Origin: Molanna angustata
Lineage: Eukaryota; Arthropoda; Insecta; Trichoptera; Molannidae
Length of the DNA: 64,000 nucleotides
Direction of reading: 5' to 3'
NCBI GenBank assembly: GCA_963576475.1
Contig: OY754990.1
Coordinates: 16,380,206-16,444,205, forward strand
Both the position numbers and the translations under genes were made by a program. Shown piece by piece: positions 33,801 to 45,056 of the stretch (its first letter is position 1; the number at the start of each line of letters is the position of its first letter). The notes under the pieces are model-generated. The model ran no database searches. It had not been told where the DNA came from and worked only from the letters and a program-made list of their open reading frames with translations.

Positions 33801-34051
33801 CGATAAAATCACACAATTATAATAAACAACATTTCGACAAAAACAGGACAAAATGCGAATTAAAAATCGGAGACTCTGTATTTGTTGAAAACGGAAATCG
33901 ATTAAACAGAAAAAAATTGGATGAATTAAAAATTGGACCATATAAAATTTTAGAAAAAATATCAAACTCAATATACAGAATAGATACAGGTCACAAGAAA
34001 TCAGAATCAAACCTTTTTCATATCACAAAACTTGTTCCAATTATTGATTAA
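30885..34051 (+). pseudogene. pol: Ty3/gypsy Pol (protease, RT, RNase H, integrase), two homopolymer shifts
   Basis: Domains in order: aspartic protease (YDSGSNVSLI, about 30,950-30,985; closing FLIGLDCIENF), reverse transcriptase (SRLCIDFRDLNK; FSTLDINSAFW; catalytic YIDDILIF at about 32,057), RNase H (INIYTDASIQGIGAVLKQ; YSDHKPLE), and integrase with zinc-binding CEKCEIC and a D,D,E core (IDTIGGF; SDQYPG; NERLNQT). It ends at TAA 34,049-34,051 and no env follows. The frame slips by one base in an A13 run at 31,227-31,239 and back in an A9 run at about 31,913-31,921. These are opposite single-base changes and everything else is open. They may be real mutations or homopolymer sequencing errors. 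If errors, the element would be intact. Confidence 0.85.
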
Positions 34052-34144
34052 ATATATAGAAAAAAAAATTGTATTAGCCAATGAAAAATTGTACTACATT
34101 AAGTATTGTTTTGTATAAAAATTATATTAATTAAGTAGTATTGT

Positions 34145-34173
34145 TTTATATAATTTTTTTTGGGGGGGGAAGA
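34145..34173 (+). other. Polypurine tract of the gypsy element
   Basis: A T-run followed by gggggggga-aga ends directly at the 3' LTR start, as needed to prime plus-strand DNA synthesis. Confidence 0.7.
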
Positions 34174-34473
34174 TGTAAAACAAGTACTTACATAGATGTC
34201 ACCTAGAAGTACTTATTTCATTTTTATTTGAATTGGTTCTATGTATATTAAAATTTTAGTTTTATATTTGTTTTAAAGTGACAGTTAAGATTCTAAAAAG
34301 GAGGAACTAAAAGCATTTAATGTCGTTTCTCTTTTTACAGGTAAAATTATATTTGTTATCATTATTATTTATGTATGTTTATGTTATTATTACTTTTATT
34401 GTATTTTATAATTATTTTAATAATAAATTTCTCTTTTTACAGAACAACGATTTAATTTGCTTAATACACTCCA
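34174..34473 (+). repeat. 3' LTR of Ty3/gypsy element
   Basis: It starts TGTAAAACAAGTACTTACAT and ends CACTCCA, almost the same as 29,442-29,737, which indicates a recent insertion. The 3' flank is an expanded (TA)n that hides the exact target duplication. Confidence 0.85.
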
Positions 34474-34903
34474 TTATATATATATATATAATATGTTATT
34501 TCTGTCATTGAATTGATCATTGATGTATAGGACATGTTTATGGAACAAAATGTATGGAAACATAGCTCATAGCATAGGTAAATCTTTCTGTTTACTACCA
34601 TATATATAATATGTTATTTCTGTCATTGAATTGATCATTGATGTATTGGACATGTTTATGGAACAAAATGTATGGAAACATAGCTCATAGCATAGGTAAA
34701 TCTTTCTGTTTACTACCATATATATAATATGTTATTTCTGTCATTGAATTGATCATTGATGTATAGGACATGTTTATGGAACAAAATGTATGGAAACATA
34801 GCTCATAGCATAGGTAAATCTTTCTGTTTACTACCATATATATAATATGTTATTTCTGTCATTGAATTGATCATTGATGTATAGGACATGTTTATGGAAC
34901 AAA
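34474..34903. repeat. 118-bp tandem repeat, right part
   Basis: Remaining half-unit and units starting at 34,558, 34,676 and 34,794, with the last one partial. Together with the left part this gives about seven units before the retrotransposon inserted. Confidence 0.85.
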
Positions 34904-35572
34904 ACCTATCAAGAAATTCTACTTTTCCATGTGGTCGATTTTTTTCCTATATACTTTTCACTGCTGTATCACAGTACGCATCTTCTAATTAGCTCATTTT
35001 GAAAACATATTTTTTTTTATATTATTTATAAAAAAATGTTTAAATAATAACAAAACTATTGAATATTAGTAAGTAATATGCACATGATCGTCAACATTCA
35101 ATTGACATTATTGACATCAACAAGAACTGACTTGAACATTATGTCATATTGCAGCACACTCTGGTGGCAAAAAAATGAACTGCTCTTAAAGAAGACTTTA
35201 GTGACTAAAGTACGAAGACACTGGACTTTAAATTAAAGTGAACTTTAAGTGACATTTTGTTGTTATGAAACGCAATTTATTTTAAAGTCGACATTAAGTC
35301 TCCTTTAATTTTTATGAAACTGGCCATAACTCGACCACATGCATGCGCACGACCAACACATTACTGTGGTGGAATGTGGTAATAAGCATGTTCTAGAAAG
35401 ATCAAACAATAATATTGTAGATCTGACAGGAACCGAAAACCATCTTGTGTCCCTTTCATGGGATGTCCTTTTCATGCGTACTCTCCCCTACCTTTGACAC
35501 ATGTTTTATGAAAATCGGTAAAGAAAATCAAGAGGCAGAAATTGAGAGAAGAAAGTCTAGCGTGGGCCCTCA

Positions 35573-35880
35573 GGATTTAGACTTCCAAAAATGATATTAA
35601 CGTGTACACAAAATAGTTTATACCATAAAGGTCTCAAAATATATAATAGTTTACCACCAAACATAAAAGAAACCACAAGTCTTGTCACCTTTCGTAGGCT
35701 AAGTGCTGAACACATAGTTAAAAAATATTAATGTTCTTCATACTTTTACATGTTTTAATAATTTAGTGTCATACTCTGTATCATAATTTATTATTGTATA
35801 AAAAAAAATATAATATACTATTTGTTTACACTAGATGTATTAATTTTGTATTTTATACATCTAAATAAAAGTTACTACTT
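35573..35880 (+). pseudogene. LINE C-terminus and 3' UTR
   Basis: The frame 35,573-35,731 encodes LPKMILTCTQNSLYHKGLKI followed by YNSLPPNIKETTSLVTFRR, the C-terminal end of a CR1/Jockey-type polymerase. A 3' UTR with AATAAA near 35,863 follows. A second copy is at 47,655-47,890. The sequence just upstream includes another LINE or element boundary. Confidence 0.7.
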
Positions 35881-35892
35881 ACTACTACCCTC

Positions 35893-35985
35893 CGAAGCAT
35901 GCCAATTATGTAAAAAAGAAAGTCTTTGGCGCTTGCGTTCTTACAATACTGACGAATGGCCGTGAGACTATTGTGTTAACAAACA
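35893..35985 (+). pseudogene. RTE-type LINE micro-fragment
   Basis: tctttggcgcttgcgttctt ... gaatggccgtgagactatt codes VFGACVLTILTNGRETIVLT, which resembles the V-NQCVLP-MTYG-ETW-LT block of RTE polymerases. Confidence 0.5.
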
Positions 35986-36002
35986 AAATTCTATAAGTAA
36001 CA

Positions 36003-37110
36003 TAAGATTTGGACAGTTTACAGAGATACTGCGAGCGGAACCAATTATTTTTAAACCCTGATAAATGCAATAAAATTTCTTATACGCGTAACCGTAAGAA
36101 AATAATCTATGACTATAATATCAATGGCAAGGAGATACAAAGCAAAACTGAAATTCGTGACCTTGAAGTTGTGCTAGATGAAAGTCTCGGGTTCACAAAG
36201 CACATTGAGCATATAACCTCTCGAGCTTTCCGATTGCTTGGTTTTATTTTAAGGGCTACAAAACAATTTAAGAACACTGACTCTCTAGTGGTTTTATTCA
36301 TATAATTTGGTTCAACTGTATGGAATCCTAACTACTTAACACATATTAGTGCCATTGAACATATACAAAAGAAATTCATAAAACAAGTTAACTACAGGAA
36401 CAAATTGCATTTTGAAAATTATGTATAAACAGGCTCTACAGCACTACAAAATAAATAGCCTGGAAAATCGAAGACAAATTATAGATATCTGTTACTTATG
36501 TATATACAATTTTAAACAACAATGTCGATAGTGCATATCTTTTGAGCGCTTTGCCATTTCATTGCCCGATCAGAGACCAACGTAACCCACACATATTTTA
36601 CATAGAGTCATCAAGAACAAATTATCATCAAAACTCATTTATAAACAGAGTTTGCAGAATTTACAATAACGATTGTTTAGACATGGATCCCTTTTATTTG
36701 AGTCTGAATTTATTTAAGAAAAAACTTATCCAAAGTCTCAATTTTTGAGCTACAACCTTCTAAAAGACATGTCATGGGACAGGCAATTTGATTGTGATGG
36801 TTGTCACCTGAAATCGGGTGAAAAAGTAAGTAAATTTTATATACCCACTTGGTAATGTAGGTAAATATACAATAGACATGAACAAAAAACCTTCCTTTAC
36901 TTTAATACCCTTCCATTCCTATTCAACATGGCGATTTTTTTTTCACTTTCAATCTGTATCTCATATTATAATAACACTTCAAATTGTAAATAGATTCAGT
37001 AATTGGCGTAGTAAATCATAATTGTTTTGTTCTTTCTATTGTAATGTAAAACTTAAATAGCTGTTGTATCCAATACTACATATAAAATAAATAAATAAAT
37101 AAAATAAATA
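36003..37110 (+). pseudogene. CR1/Jockey-type LINE 3' end, frameshifted
   Basis: The first frame (36,009-36,305) codes LQRYCERNQLFLNPDKCNKI, EIRDLEVVLDESLGFTKHIE and FRLLGFILRATKQFKNTDSL, the region after the RT active site. Further frames continue with WNPNYLTHISAIEHIQKKFI, RRQIIDICYL and LPFHCPIRDQRN, then FINRVCRIYNN to a stop near 36,746. The 3' UTR ends with an (AAATA)n tail at about 37,083-37,108. The family is the same as at 51,136 and 26,866. Several frameshifts make it a relic. Confidence 0.8.
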
Positions 37111-37227
37111 AGATACATACATACTTATTATAATATATGAAATGCTTTTTTTTTTAATTCTATTTTTAACTGTCATTTTTATGTACTTTCTATGGGATTG
37201 GTATGTAATTGGTCTCATTTATGTAAA

Positions 37228-37655
37228 TCGTTTATGTATTGTCCCTAATGAGGTCCCTAAGACGAATGTGTGGTAAAACAATTTATGATAGGATAAGGAA
37301 TCAAGATATCAGAAGAGAATGTAAGATTGAAAGGGATATTTTGAGTAGAATGAAGATAAATGCTTTGCGATGGTTCGGACATGTAGAGAGAATGAACGAT
37401 GAACGACTGACAAAGAAAGTATACAAGGCTGAAAAGAGTTGAATGAGATGTAGGTAAGGTTCGACCGAGAAAGGGTTGGCATGATCATATAAATGAGATT
37501 TTGAAAGATGGTAATATACCAAGTCAGAATAATAGGAAAGCATGTATGAAGCGATGCATGGATGTAAATAAGGCAAAACAGGTATGCCAATATAGAAGAG
37601 TCTGGCGTTCGGTTCTCTCTGCCTACCCCAAATAGGGAAACGGCGTTACGGTATG
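37228..37655 (+). pseudogene. RTE-B LINE, C-terminal fragment
   Basis: It codes MRSLRRMCGKTIYDRIRNQD, ALRWFGHVERMNDERLTKK, then after a frameshift RKGWHDHINEILKDGN and WRSVLSAYPK, ending in a (GTAT)n tail at 37,650-37,672. It is 5'-truncated. Confidence 0.8.
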
Positions 37656-37672
37656 TATGTATGTATGTACAT

Positions 37673-38139
37673 TTGTATTAGATTCTTAAACAAATATAAG
37701 ATTCCCAGAGGACAGAAGTTTTCACAATACACCATACACAAAATTATAAGTAAAATATGAAGTCCATCGGACTTATAGTTTGGGCTGTAGAGAGGACACA
37801 AAAAGGATAATCCGTACGCCATACACACAAACACATCACGACGAAACTCATAGTGTGCACTCTCTACATTAATTTATTTATTTATTTATTATAAAGGGTA
37901 CATGGATAGACATCCAGCTTACAATTTTCATAAAAAGAAAATAATAATATATTGTTTATTGTTATGAGTGCTGGACACTGGACGTCCGATAATGGATGCA
38001 CACAACAATTACACGATGAAATCATATTCAATCACACACGTAAGTTACACAAGTAAGAGTTATATAAATAAGAGAAAATTCGGTTATAAAAGTCAAGTAA
38101 AAAAAGAAGAAGGAAAAATAGTTACATCTCTTCTCTGCG
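37673..38139. other. Spacer
   Basis: No gene recognised. Contains a short (TTTA)n run at about 37,868-37,888. Confidence 0.3.
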
Positions 38140-39058
38140 TGCCGTATCAGGTCCCCCCGACGTTGGCGATCACTCTGGAGAATGCCTCTCTGTCCTGCGT
38201 CATTCGGACTAGCTCTCCTACCTGCGTTATTCCAGTCCACTGTCGGATATTGCGCAGCCAAGACATCTGCCTTCTCCCTACTCCACGATGACCCTCAATC
38301 TTGCCTTGTATTATCAGTTGCAACAATTTATACTTTTCTCCTCGCAGAATGTGGCCCAAATATGATATCTTACGAATTTTTAGATTTGTCAGAAGTTCTC
38401 TGCTCGTATGTGCTTGACGTAAAACTTGTACGTTGGATATTAAATCTGTCCACGGTATTCGAAGCATTCTTCGATGAATCCACATTTCAAATGCTTCTAA
38501 CCGGTTCATTGTATTGACTTTAAGCGTCCAAGTTTCGCAACCATACAACAGGACGGACCAAACATAGCACTTTATCATTCTCTGACGGAGTTTCAAATTA
38601 AGGCTGTCATTGCAGAACAGTGTTCTCATCTTGTTGAAAGTATTTCGCGCTATTTCAATTCTGCGTTTTACCTCAACATCGGGGTCTAAAGATTGTGTAA
38701 TGACACTGCCAAGATATGTAAATTTTTCCACTCTTTCAACATTTACACCTTTTAATTGTAGAGACGCTGCGGAGTAGTCCAGTCGACCAAAGGTCATCCA
38801 TATGGTTTTATTCACATTAATGTTTAATCCCAACTCCTCAATGCTGTCCGTCAATATAACTGTGTCATCTGCATATCGGATATTGTTTATTATCATTCCG
38901 TTAACTTTCACTCCTTTATTTGAAGTTCCTACTGCCTTTTTAAATATTCTATCTGAATATATGTAAGTTAAACAGGAGGGGCGATAAAATGCATCCCTGT
39001 CGTACTCCACGTTGAATAATTACAGCATCACTGTTGTTATTTCCAATTTTTATTTTAT
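38140..39058 (-). pseudogene. RTE-D LINE, RT and C-terminus
   Basis: The minus strand codes the RT block RGVRQGCILSPLLF (about 38,975-39,015, before a one-base frameshift), then SDRIFKKAVGTSNKGVKVNG, the catalytic RYADDTVIL, GLNINVNKTIWM, FTYLGSVITQ, SVLLYGCETWTL, RRMLRIPWTD, YLGHILRGEKY and the GRRQMSWLRNIRQWTG end. A segment between ILTDSIEE and LGLNINVN is missing, an internal deletion. It is a third, distinct lineage of RT-endonuclease LINE in this window. Confidence 0.85.
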
Positions 39059-39118
39059 AGTAAGTTAAGCAAAAAAAAAAGTTATAGAAGTTACACAAGT
39101 TACATTAGTCGAAGAAAA

Positions 39119-39345
39119 AGGCCTTCGTGGCTCAGTTGGTTGGGTACTGCCTTTGTGGCACAATTAACTAGGCTCAATTAACCGCTGATCCAAAGGTCCC
39201 GGGTTCGATTCCCGGTGGAGACACAGTTTTCAATTGTGATTTCAGTCTGAATCTGTGAGACGATTATTATCGTAAGTCTCCAGAATGTGGCAACTTGTTA
39301 TTGGGTGCGTGTTAAATAATTATTTGACATAGTACAGCTGTTAGT
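39119..39345 (+). mobile_element. tRNA-derived SINE
   Basis: A box TGGCTCAGTTG at 39,128-39,138 and B box GGTTCGATTCC at 39,202-39,212. An extra tract between them (tggcacaattaactaggctc) lengthens the head compared with a tRNA. The body ctgaatctgtgagacgatta and a tail of aataattatttgacat follow. Confidence 0.75.
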
Positions 39346-39708
39346 TGCTCGAGAAGATACATAAAATAAAAATAGGTAGGTACATGAGAAGTTAAAAAAG
39401 TTATTCAAGTTAAAGAAAAGACAATTTCAAACAGATTACATACAATCACATGATACCCGTTAAGAAATTGATGTAAAATAATACGGTTAAAAATTGTGAA
39501 ATCATGACTCTCCACTATCCCATAGTGTGGAGAGTAAAAATGCATTCATTAACAACATTTTGAGAATAAAAAAATAGTAGATACTATGTAGTTAGTGGAG
39601 AGTTTAGTGTTGGCCACAACCTACCCATGTTGATTTGTATATTTATAGCAAGTACCTAACTCCGCTGTTTAATATGCATAGAATAACTCTGGATGCTTCT
39701 ATGTAACT
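39346..39708. other. Spacer with a family J motif
   Basis: The only recognised item is the J hairpin at about 39,500-39,540 (atgactctccactatcccat ... gtggagagtaaaa). Confidence 0.35.
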
Positions 39709-40022
39709 AGGGATTGCAAATATTCGACGCAGTAATGTATTCGAATTTGTTGCAAGTGATTTCTATTCGAATATTATTCCTAGGAGGTAAAAAAAAAACG
39801 GGTAATACAAACATGGACTATTGTAACTAAATTAGGAACGTTCTGAAATTGTAGATTTTAAATTTACGGTCTTATTTCAGCGTTATAAAATATCAACTTG
39901 TACTAAATGAAATAGGAACGTACGTATATATTGGCCGGAACGTTCTTAAAAAGTTACTGAATTAAACGTATTTTGAATAATTATGAAAATGATGAAAATT
40001 TCATTATTTTGAAAACACAATT

Positions 40023-40093
40023 AAAAACTGTGTCTCCACCGGGAATCGAAACCGGGACCCTTGGATCAGCGTTTAATTGAGCCACAAAGACAG
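40023..40093 (-). mobile_element. SINE head fragment
   Basis: The inverse strand carries the B box and flank of the 39,119 SINE (aaactgtgtctccaccggga on the plus strand), about 70 bp in all. Confidence 0.6.
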
Positions 40094-40285
40094 ACATTAT
40101 TCGAATACTCAAATTTCGAATGTGACTCGGTCGTTATATATTATACATGTGTCTTTTTATTTCCAAATAGTACGCATTTTTTTATTCGAATATTCGAATG
40201 AGCCGAATATCCGAATTATTTGTCGAACTTCGAAAATGACTCAGTATTTATATTAAACCCGTGGCCTTTTTTTATGTTCGAATAT

Positions 40286-40462
40286 TAGATGGGTCGGTGG
40301 CAGAGCGGTTAGCGCGCTGGGCTTGTAATCCAGTGGTCGCGAGTTCGAATCCTGCCTCGACCGATTTCGTTCACCTATAGCACAAGCATTTATTTGCTTA
40401 TTTTAGGGAACGTAGGAAGATGTATATGTACTTGTTTAACAAGGACATATTCATTTTTGTTA
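40286..40462 (+). mobile_element. tRNA-derived SINE
   Basis: A box TGGCAGAGCGG at 40,298-40,308, B-box region AGTTCGAATCC at 40,342-40,352, and a tail of aaggacatattcatttttgt. Near-identical to 24,099-24,291 (inverse) and 24,582-24,775. Confidence 0.8.
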
Positions 40463-40976
40463 AAAAAATATTGTTTGAGTGTTTTATTTTGTGTTTTTTT
40501 CATACCCTGATTGTTCTAAACTGTCTTTAAGTTTGATTTTTGTTAAATATGTTCTGTTTCTACTTTTTGAATAGGCATTCGTTGATTTTTTTTTTTTTAA
40601 TTTGTAATACACTTTTTATGCAGGTACTTACCAATTTTAATATTTTTTCTAATTTAGTTTTTTTTTGTGTACCTATGTTTTGTTAGTTGGTATTCACTGT
40701 TAAAAGTATCATAATTTCAAAATCCTGTATCCCCGGCACAGGTTTTTTACCTAGTTGGGCATTGAAGTTACGAATATTATTGTCAATTATGGTGACAGGA
40801 AAATTATTCGAAAAACAATTATTCGAATGCTCAATTTTACGAAAATCAATTTTACGAATGGCAATTATTCGAATCACATTTTTTCGAAAAACAATTTTCC
40901 GAACACACAATTATCAGAATTTACAATTGTTCGAATTTTTATGACGTCATGTTGGTAGTATTGTGAGAGGAATAAA

Positions 40977-41107
40977 CCATAGATTTTTATTATAATATAC
41001 TAGATGTCGTAGTTAGCAAACTTTGTATGAATCGAAAACAAATGACTCACTTTTTGCACGGAGTACTACATCTACATAGTATATTATGTTTAATAAAAAT
41101 CTATGGA
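40977..41107. mobile_element. Family K element, internally deleted
   Basis: Ends ccatagatttttattataat and (inverse) ccatagatttttattaaaca, and internal agatgtcgtagttagcaaac and gactcactttttgcacggag. It is about 131 bp, compared with about 340 bp for the copies at 9725-10,444. Confidence 0.65.
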
Positions 41108-41137
41108 ATAAACAACATGGCGACGCCCGCGCTGTCA

Positions 41138-41347
41138 GATATCCTAGGATGTACACCTATTTTTTGAAACCTAAACCTACAAAACTTTGGTAAAAATAGG
41201 TTGGCTAGGTTTGTTTGTAGTTATAATTGCGACTGGCGTGAGCCAGTTGCATTATATATTTAAAAAAGTAACTATAATATTAAAATAAAATAACTAAACT
41301 GGTGTGAATACTAGATAAACATAAACTGGTGTACAAACTAGGCTATT
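41138..41347 (-). mobile_element. TCAC-hairpin MITE with 11-bp target duplication
   Basis: ccgcgctgtca occurs at 41,127-41,137 and 41,348-41,358. The ends (gatatcctaggatgtacacc and inverse aatagcctagtttgtacacc) form imperfect TIRs of about 20 bp. The hairpin read on the minus strand is ACTGGC-TCAC-GCCAGT. An 11-bp duplication would suit a Mutator-type element, but no transposase is present. Confidence 0.65.
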
Positions 41348-41799
41348 CCGCGCTGTCAAACATAAGTTATTAAAAATGTGCAAGCATACGTACCCAACAA
41401 TAATACAAGATGTAATAATAGTCTTCATCGAATATATTTTACTGGCAACAAATATGTCAAAGGAGGCAACATAATGACACAAAAATATATTAAATTCGGT
41501 TAATTGGTTTTCCAACAAATGTTAGTTCGAATAATTTGCTTTCGGACAATTGTCATTCTGATAACTGATTTTCGAAAAATTGTTATTCGTACAATTGCGC
41601 ATTCGAACAATTGTGTTTCGAAGAATTTTCATGTAATCGTCAATTATGTACATATATATATGAATAAATAAATAAATATTATTAATAATTTCTGTATTAA
41701 TTTTGTGGTACATTTTTATATAAATAAATAAATATTACGTATTTTATTATTCGAATATTCGAAATCTGAATATTCGAATATTCGACTTGCAATCCCTGC

Positions 41800-42164
41800 T
41801 TCTTACCTATCAAATCTGTACGGGATCTCGTAAACTATGTCGTCAAACTTCGAAAATGGCTCAGTCGTTATATTACCTATACCTGTGGCATTTTTATATC
41901 CCGAGGCGGATCTTAACGAAATTGCTATAGCGATAATGTTAAACATTTTAACGATACACCGTGATATGAATAGATTTGAAACGTTTAATGTCAGAAACAA
42001 CACACTGGCAATATTCGAAAATAGCACAGACTTATTTCAAACTGCGAAGCACCGGCTTAGAATGGTTCTTCCACCCTTTTCCATTGTCATCGATTTCGGG
42101 TGGGTATCTCGAATATTTCACCAATATTAAGGTTCATCACACATTCCGAATGCAGTGCCATTTT
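41800..42164. other. Unassigned, short open frame
   Basis: A 97-codon frame (41,837-42,130, plus) shows no family resemblance that I can name. A cttcgaaaatggctcagtcg word is repeated in variant form at about 40,118 and 40,228, so the stretch is probably part of a dispersed repeat. Confidence 0.3.
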
Positions 42165-42300
42165 AGGTGAGACGAGACTGGGGTATCGGGATGTGTACAC
42201 GCACGTGTCGTGCTTTTTTGTATAAGGTGGTGCACACCCGCACGCCGTTCGCTATTTACTCTACATGCGGGATATGCCATGATGGTATAAATGAAATGAG
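42165..42300 (+). repeat. Short interspersed repeat Q, copy 2
   Basis: Similar to 7905-8020 (ggtggtgcacacccgcacg). Class unknown. Confidence 0.4.
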
Positions 42301-42322
42301 GTCGTCACTAAATTCAGTTTTC

Positions 42323-43252
42323 CAACTGTCGATTTGTTCTCTTAACATATCGACAAAGTTTCAAGCCAGGATACGCGAGATTTGTATGTAGGGTCTATAT
42401 TTTTCACGGCTTTTCCAACATTGAAGTCAAAAGACACCAACTTAGAGGCTTCGCAGCATATATGTTCTATATACGGATTTACTTAGAATTCAGAGTAGAA
42501 CATTTTGTGTGTCTGTGTGTTTGTCTATGTGTCTGTGTCCCCCCCCCTTATAAATTTTGATCCGCTCAATTTGCAGAGCCCAAAATTCAGAATATATAAA
42601 CAGTAATTGGCCTACAAAACTTTTTTACTCAGAATTTTCAATTTTTGTTTCAGTCAGGGGTTATCAACTTTTGAATTTTTACTTTATACTTCGATATACC
42701 TATCTCGGAAATCATAAAAGATAGAACGCTGAAAATTTGTATGAATGTAGACAAATAAAAGAACCAAAATTATTTTTTCAAAAAAAATCCAGAGTTTCTC
42801 AAACATTATTAGGAAAATCTTTTTTTTTGTGATAAATTTATGTGTTTAATTGCCTATATTTCCAAAGTTTTTTTGAAAATTGAAGTTTTTGAAGTTTAAA
42901 TTTTCGAAGAAAATTTAATTTTCTACAAAAAATATGAACATTGTAGTAGTACATGTCAATGTTTTTTAACAATTTTTTTATAAAAATTTAATTTGGTGAC
43001 GGCATCGCTTCATACAATTTGTATGGCAGAAGACTTAATAATTTGATACTAAATCTCCAAACATACACACAAACCATCATGCTCTTTTCATATTCTGTGT
43101 AGGAACACACTGACCTCCATACTATCCTGTCCTGACATACATACCTACATGTTTTATATAGAAAAATAAAATATCTTAAAATATTTATTAAGTGTTTATA
43201 GTTTGGTACTTATTCTTTAATTATGCATACTATCGCCATCGACAGTTGGATC
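42323..43252 (-). mobile_element. Family G repeat
   Basis: It starts ccaactgtcgatttgttctc and ends catcgacagttggat. It contains the C-run with GT tract (about 42,505-42,548), tcaggggttatcaacttttg and the gcttcatacaatttgtatgg block. It matches 2990-4019 in inverse orientation over its whole length. Confidence 0.7.
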
Positions 43253-43309
43253 TAATGATAATATTCAGCATATGACACTGCTTCAACTGTTATTTTTCGT
43301 ATTTAAATC

Positions 43310-43640
43310 GTCGATGAAGACTGTTGGGGTCAGCTCTCCTCGTCCTCAAGCTGTACACTCTTCGGTTCTGGGCCGCCTCCGATGTCAATATTCTTGTTTC
43401 ATCAATTGTGAACTCCTTTGCGCAATCCATGTATTTTTTGGTCTTCCCCTATTCGTTGATCGGGGGATGTCTACGGCCATAGCCTGGTTCACAATATGAT
43501 CCTCAGGTCTTCTTAATATATGACCATACCATCTCAATTGTCTTTATTCTAATTTGTTGTTAATGCCTGTCACTCCTAAGCTTCCGCGAATGTATGAACT
43601 TTTTATTTTGTCTTTTAGAGACACCCCCGCTGGCCATTTT
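43310..43640 (-). pseudogene. LINE C-terminal fragment
   Basis: The minus strand codes decayed pieces: a KIKSSYIRGSLGVTGINNK-like start, RQLRWYGHILRRPEDHIVNQ, then AMAVDIPRSTNRGRPKNTW. LRWYGH-RRP is a conserved block of RTE/CR1-like polymerases. Stops are present. The element is otherwise absent. Confidence 0.6.
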
Positions 43641-43915
43641 ATACATATTTGCTTACATATAATATTTTTTTATTTTTGAATTTATATATTTGAATTATAT
43701 TTACCTTAAATTCCACCCCCTCCCCATTAAATAGATTCATCCAATCGAATATTATTGATAATACTGACTATTGAATATATTATGTAGGCCGCAATAATTG
43801 ATAATATAACATTATTTGATCAGTAGGTAAATGTTTGAATAATTAATTTACACTCAAAGGATTCGTAATTTAACGGATCTAATTGATAAACATTGATACA
43901 TATATCATCCACAAA

Positions 43916-44080
<165 letters not shown>

Positions 44081-44086
44081 CGAATA

Positions 44087-44145
44087 TTTGTGTAGTTGCA
44101 AATACGCAAACATTAAATTTTTTCTCCTGTCGGGAGTCAAGGGTA
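44087..44145 (+). repeat. Family F, L-block fragment
   Basis: aaatacgcaaacattaaatt ... tcctgtcgggagtcaagggt matches the left block of F at 53,160-53,215. Confidence 0.55.
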
Positions 44146-44400
44146 TTTTTATCACAAATTTATTTATTTATGAACGGCATAATATGCCTTTTACATACAT
44201 AGATAAAAACGTATAATTGATGATAAAAATATATAGAATAAGAAAATAAAAAAAAACTAGGTATACACTTGACAAAAAAACTTAAACCTAAACAGTTAGA
44301 CAATAAATTAAAAAAAAGATGTAAGCAAACACAAAAAAAATATATACATCATCAAAAGTTTCTATCCTGCGGATTGGTTTTCAAAACAAGTCTAAGACCC

Positions 44401-45056
44401 GAATGCCCAGTCCTAGGTACCTAAATACTAACTCCTAACCTCACTGGAGTATTTAGTATTCTTAGGTTAGCAATTGCGTTACAGAGACATCCCTAACTTA
44501 ATACTAAATACTACGACAAACTTAAGGTCGATGGCGTAGAATTTCACATTATTGTGTATGAAGAAAAGAGATAGATAGCTTTCTATGGGCTTAGAAAGCT
44601 ATGTTTTTTGCTATAACAACACAAACATATGTAACCAACTACATATCACACTGACAGCTCGATGTCACGATTTTTTTGAAATCCCACCGAATTTTCGGCA
44701 TCTCGTACGGATCGCTGAATACTCTGTTTGATATTTGATTTGAGAAAATTACCAAATACATATTCAACGAAGCCGATAAAATCATCATCCACCGAAAAAA
44801 TCTCGTATTTTAGTATTAAACCACTGTAAGGTTCCTCGCGATCATCCTTACTTTTTGACAATTCGCAAATGTTAGTTTACGTCGAGGCGCATGCGCTAAG
44901 TATTTAGATATGTCTGTGCAATGCAATTCTTATAGAAAAACGTCGTAACATCCTCCAGTTAGGAAGCCACGTGATCTTCTAACATAAGTGAGTGACTGTG
45001 CAATGAAAACATGGTTAGTGTTAAGAATTTAGTATTTAGGTAGGACTCTGCATTCA
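44401..45056. mobile_element. Family H TIR element, copy 1
   Basis: The left end gaatgcccagtcctaggtac followed by ctaaatactaa and the inverse of the right end (gaatgcagagtcctacctaa) match, with a 4-bp gap. Copies 2 and 3 are at 55,363-55,993 and 59,120-59,750. A minus-strand frame overlaps in copies 1 and 2, but differences between them are about 10 non-synonymous to 3 synonymous, plus a frameshift, so it is unlikely to be a functional gene. Confidence 0.65.

Larger units (their letters stand above)
28869..35324. mobile_element. Inner TIR element of the nest
   Basis: The left end gccagtttcataaaaagcag and the inverse of the right end gccagtttcataaaaattaa agree, and both arms continue with related aaagtcg-cttta-agt and gcgtttcata words over about 100 bp. 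It lies wholly inside the 28,141-35,488 element and holds the 118-bp tandem array. Confidence 0.65.
28141..35488. mobile_element. Outer TIR element of a four-level nest
   Basis: The left end ggggagagtatgcatgaaag and the inverse of the right end ggggagagtacgcatgaaaa match over about 25 bp and are flanked by TA (28,139-28,140 and 35,489-35,490), as for Tc1/mariner-type insertion. Subterminal copies of ccttttcatg occur at about 28,327, 28,630, 28,660 and 35,455-35,475. It has no transposase frame of its own and has been enlarged by the elements nested inside. Confidence 0.65.
39709..41799. mobile_element. TTCGAA-rich TIR element, ~2.1 kb, with nested insertions
   Basis: The left end agggattgcaaatattcgac and the inverse of the right end agggattgcaagtcgaatat match. 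Both subterminal regions are full of attcgaa / ttcgaaaaacaatt words (for example 40,795-40,940 and 41,525-41,640), as in elements with clustered transposase-binding repeats. It has no transposase. Nested within are a SINE fragment, a full SINE, a deleted K element and a TCAC-hairpin MITE. Confidence 0.5.

Noticed and set aside
34052..34173. An env gene after pol
   Set aside because: Only about 120 bp of non-coding sequence and the polypurine tract separate pol from the LTR.
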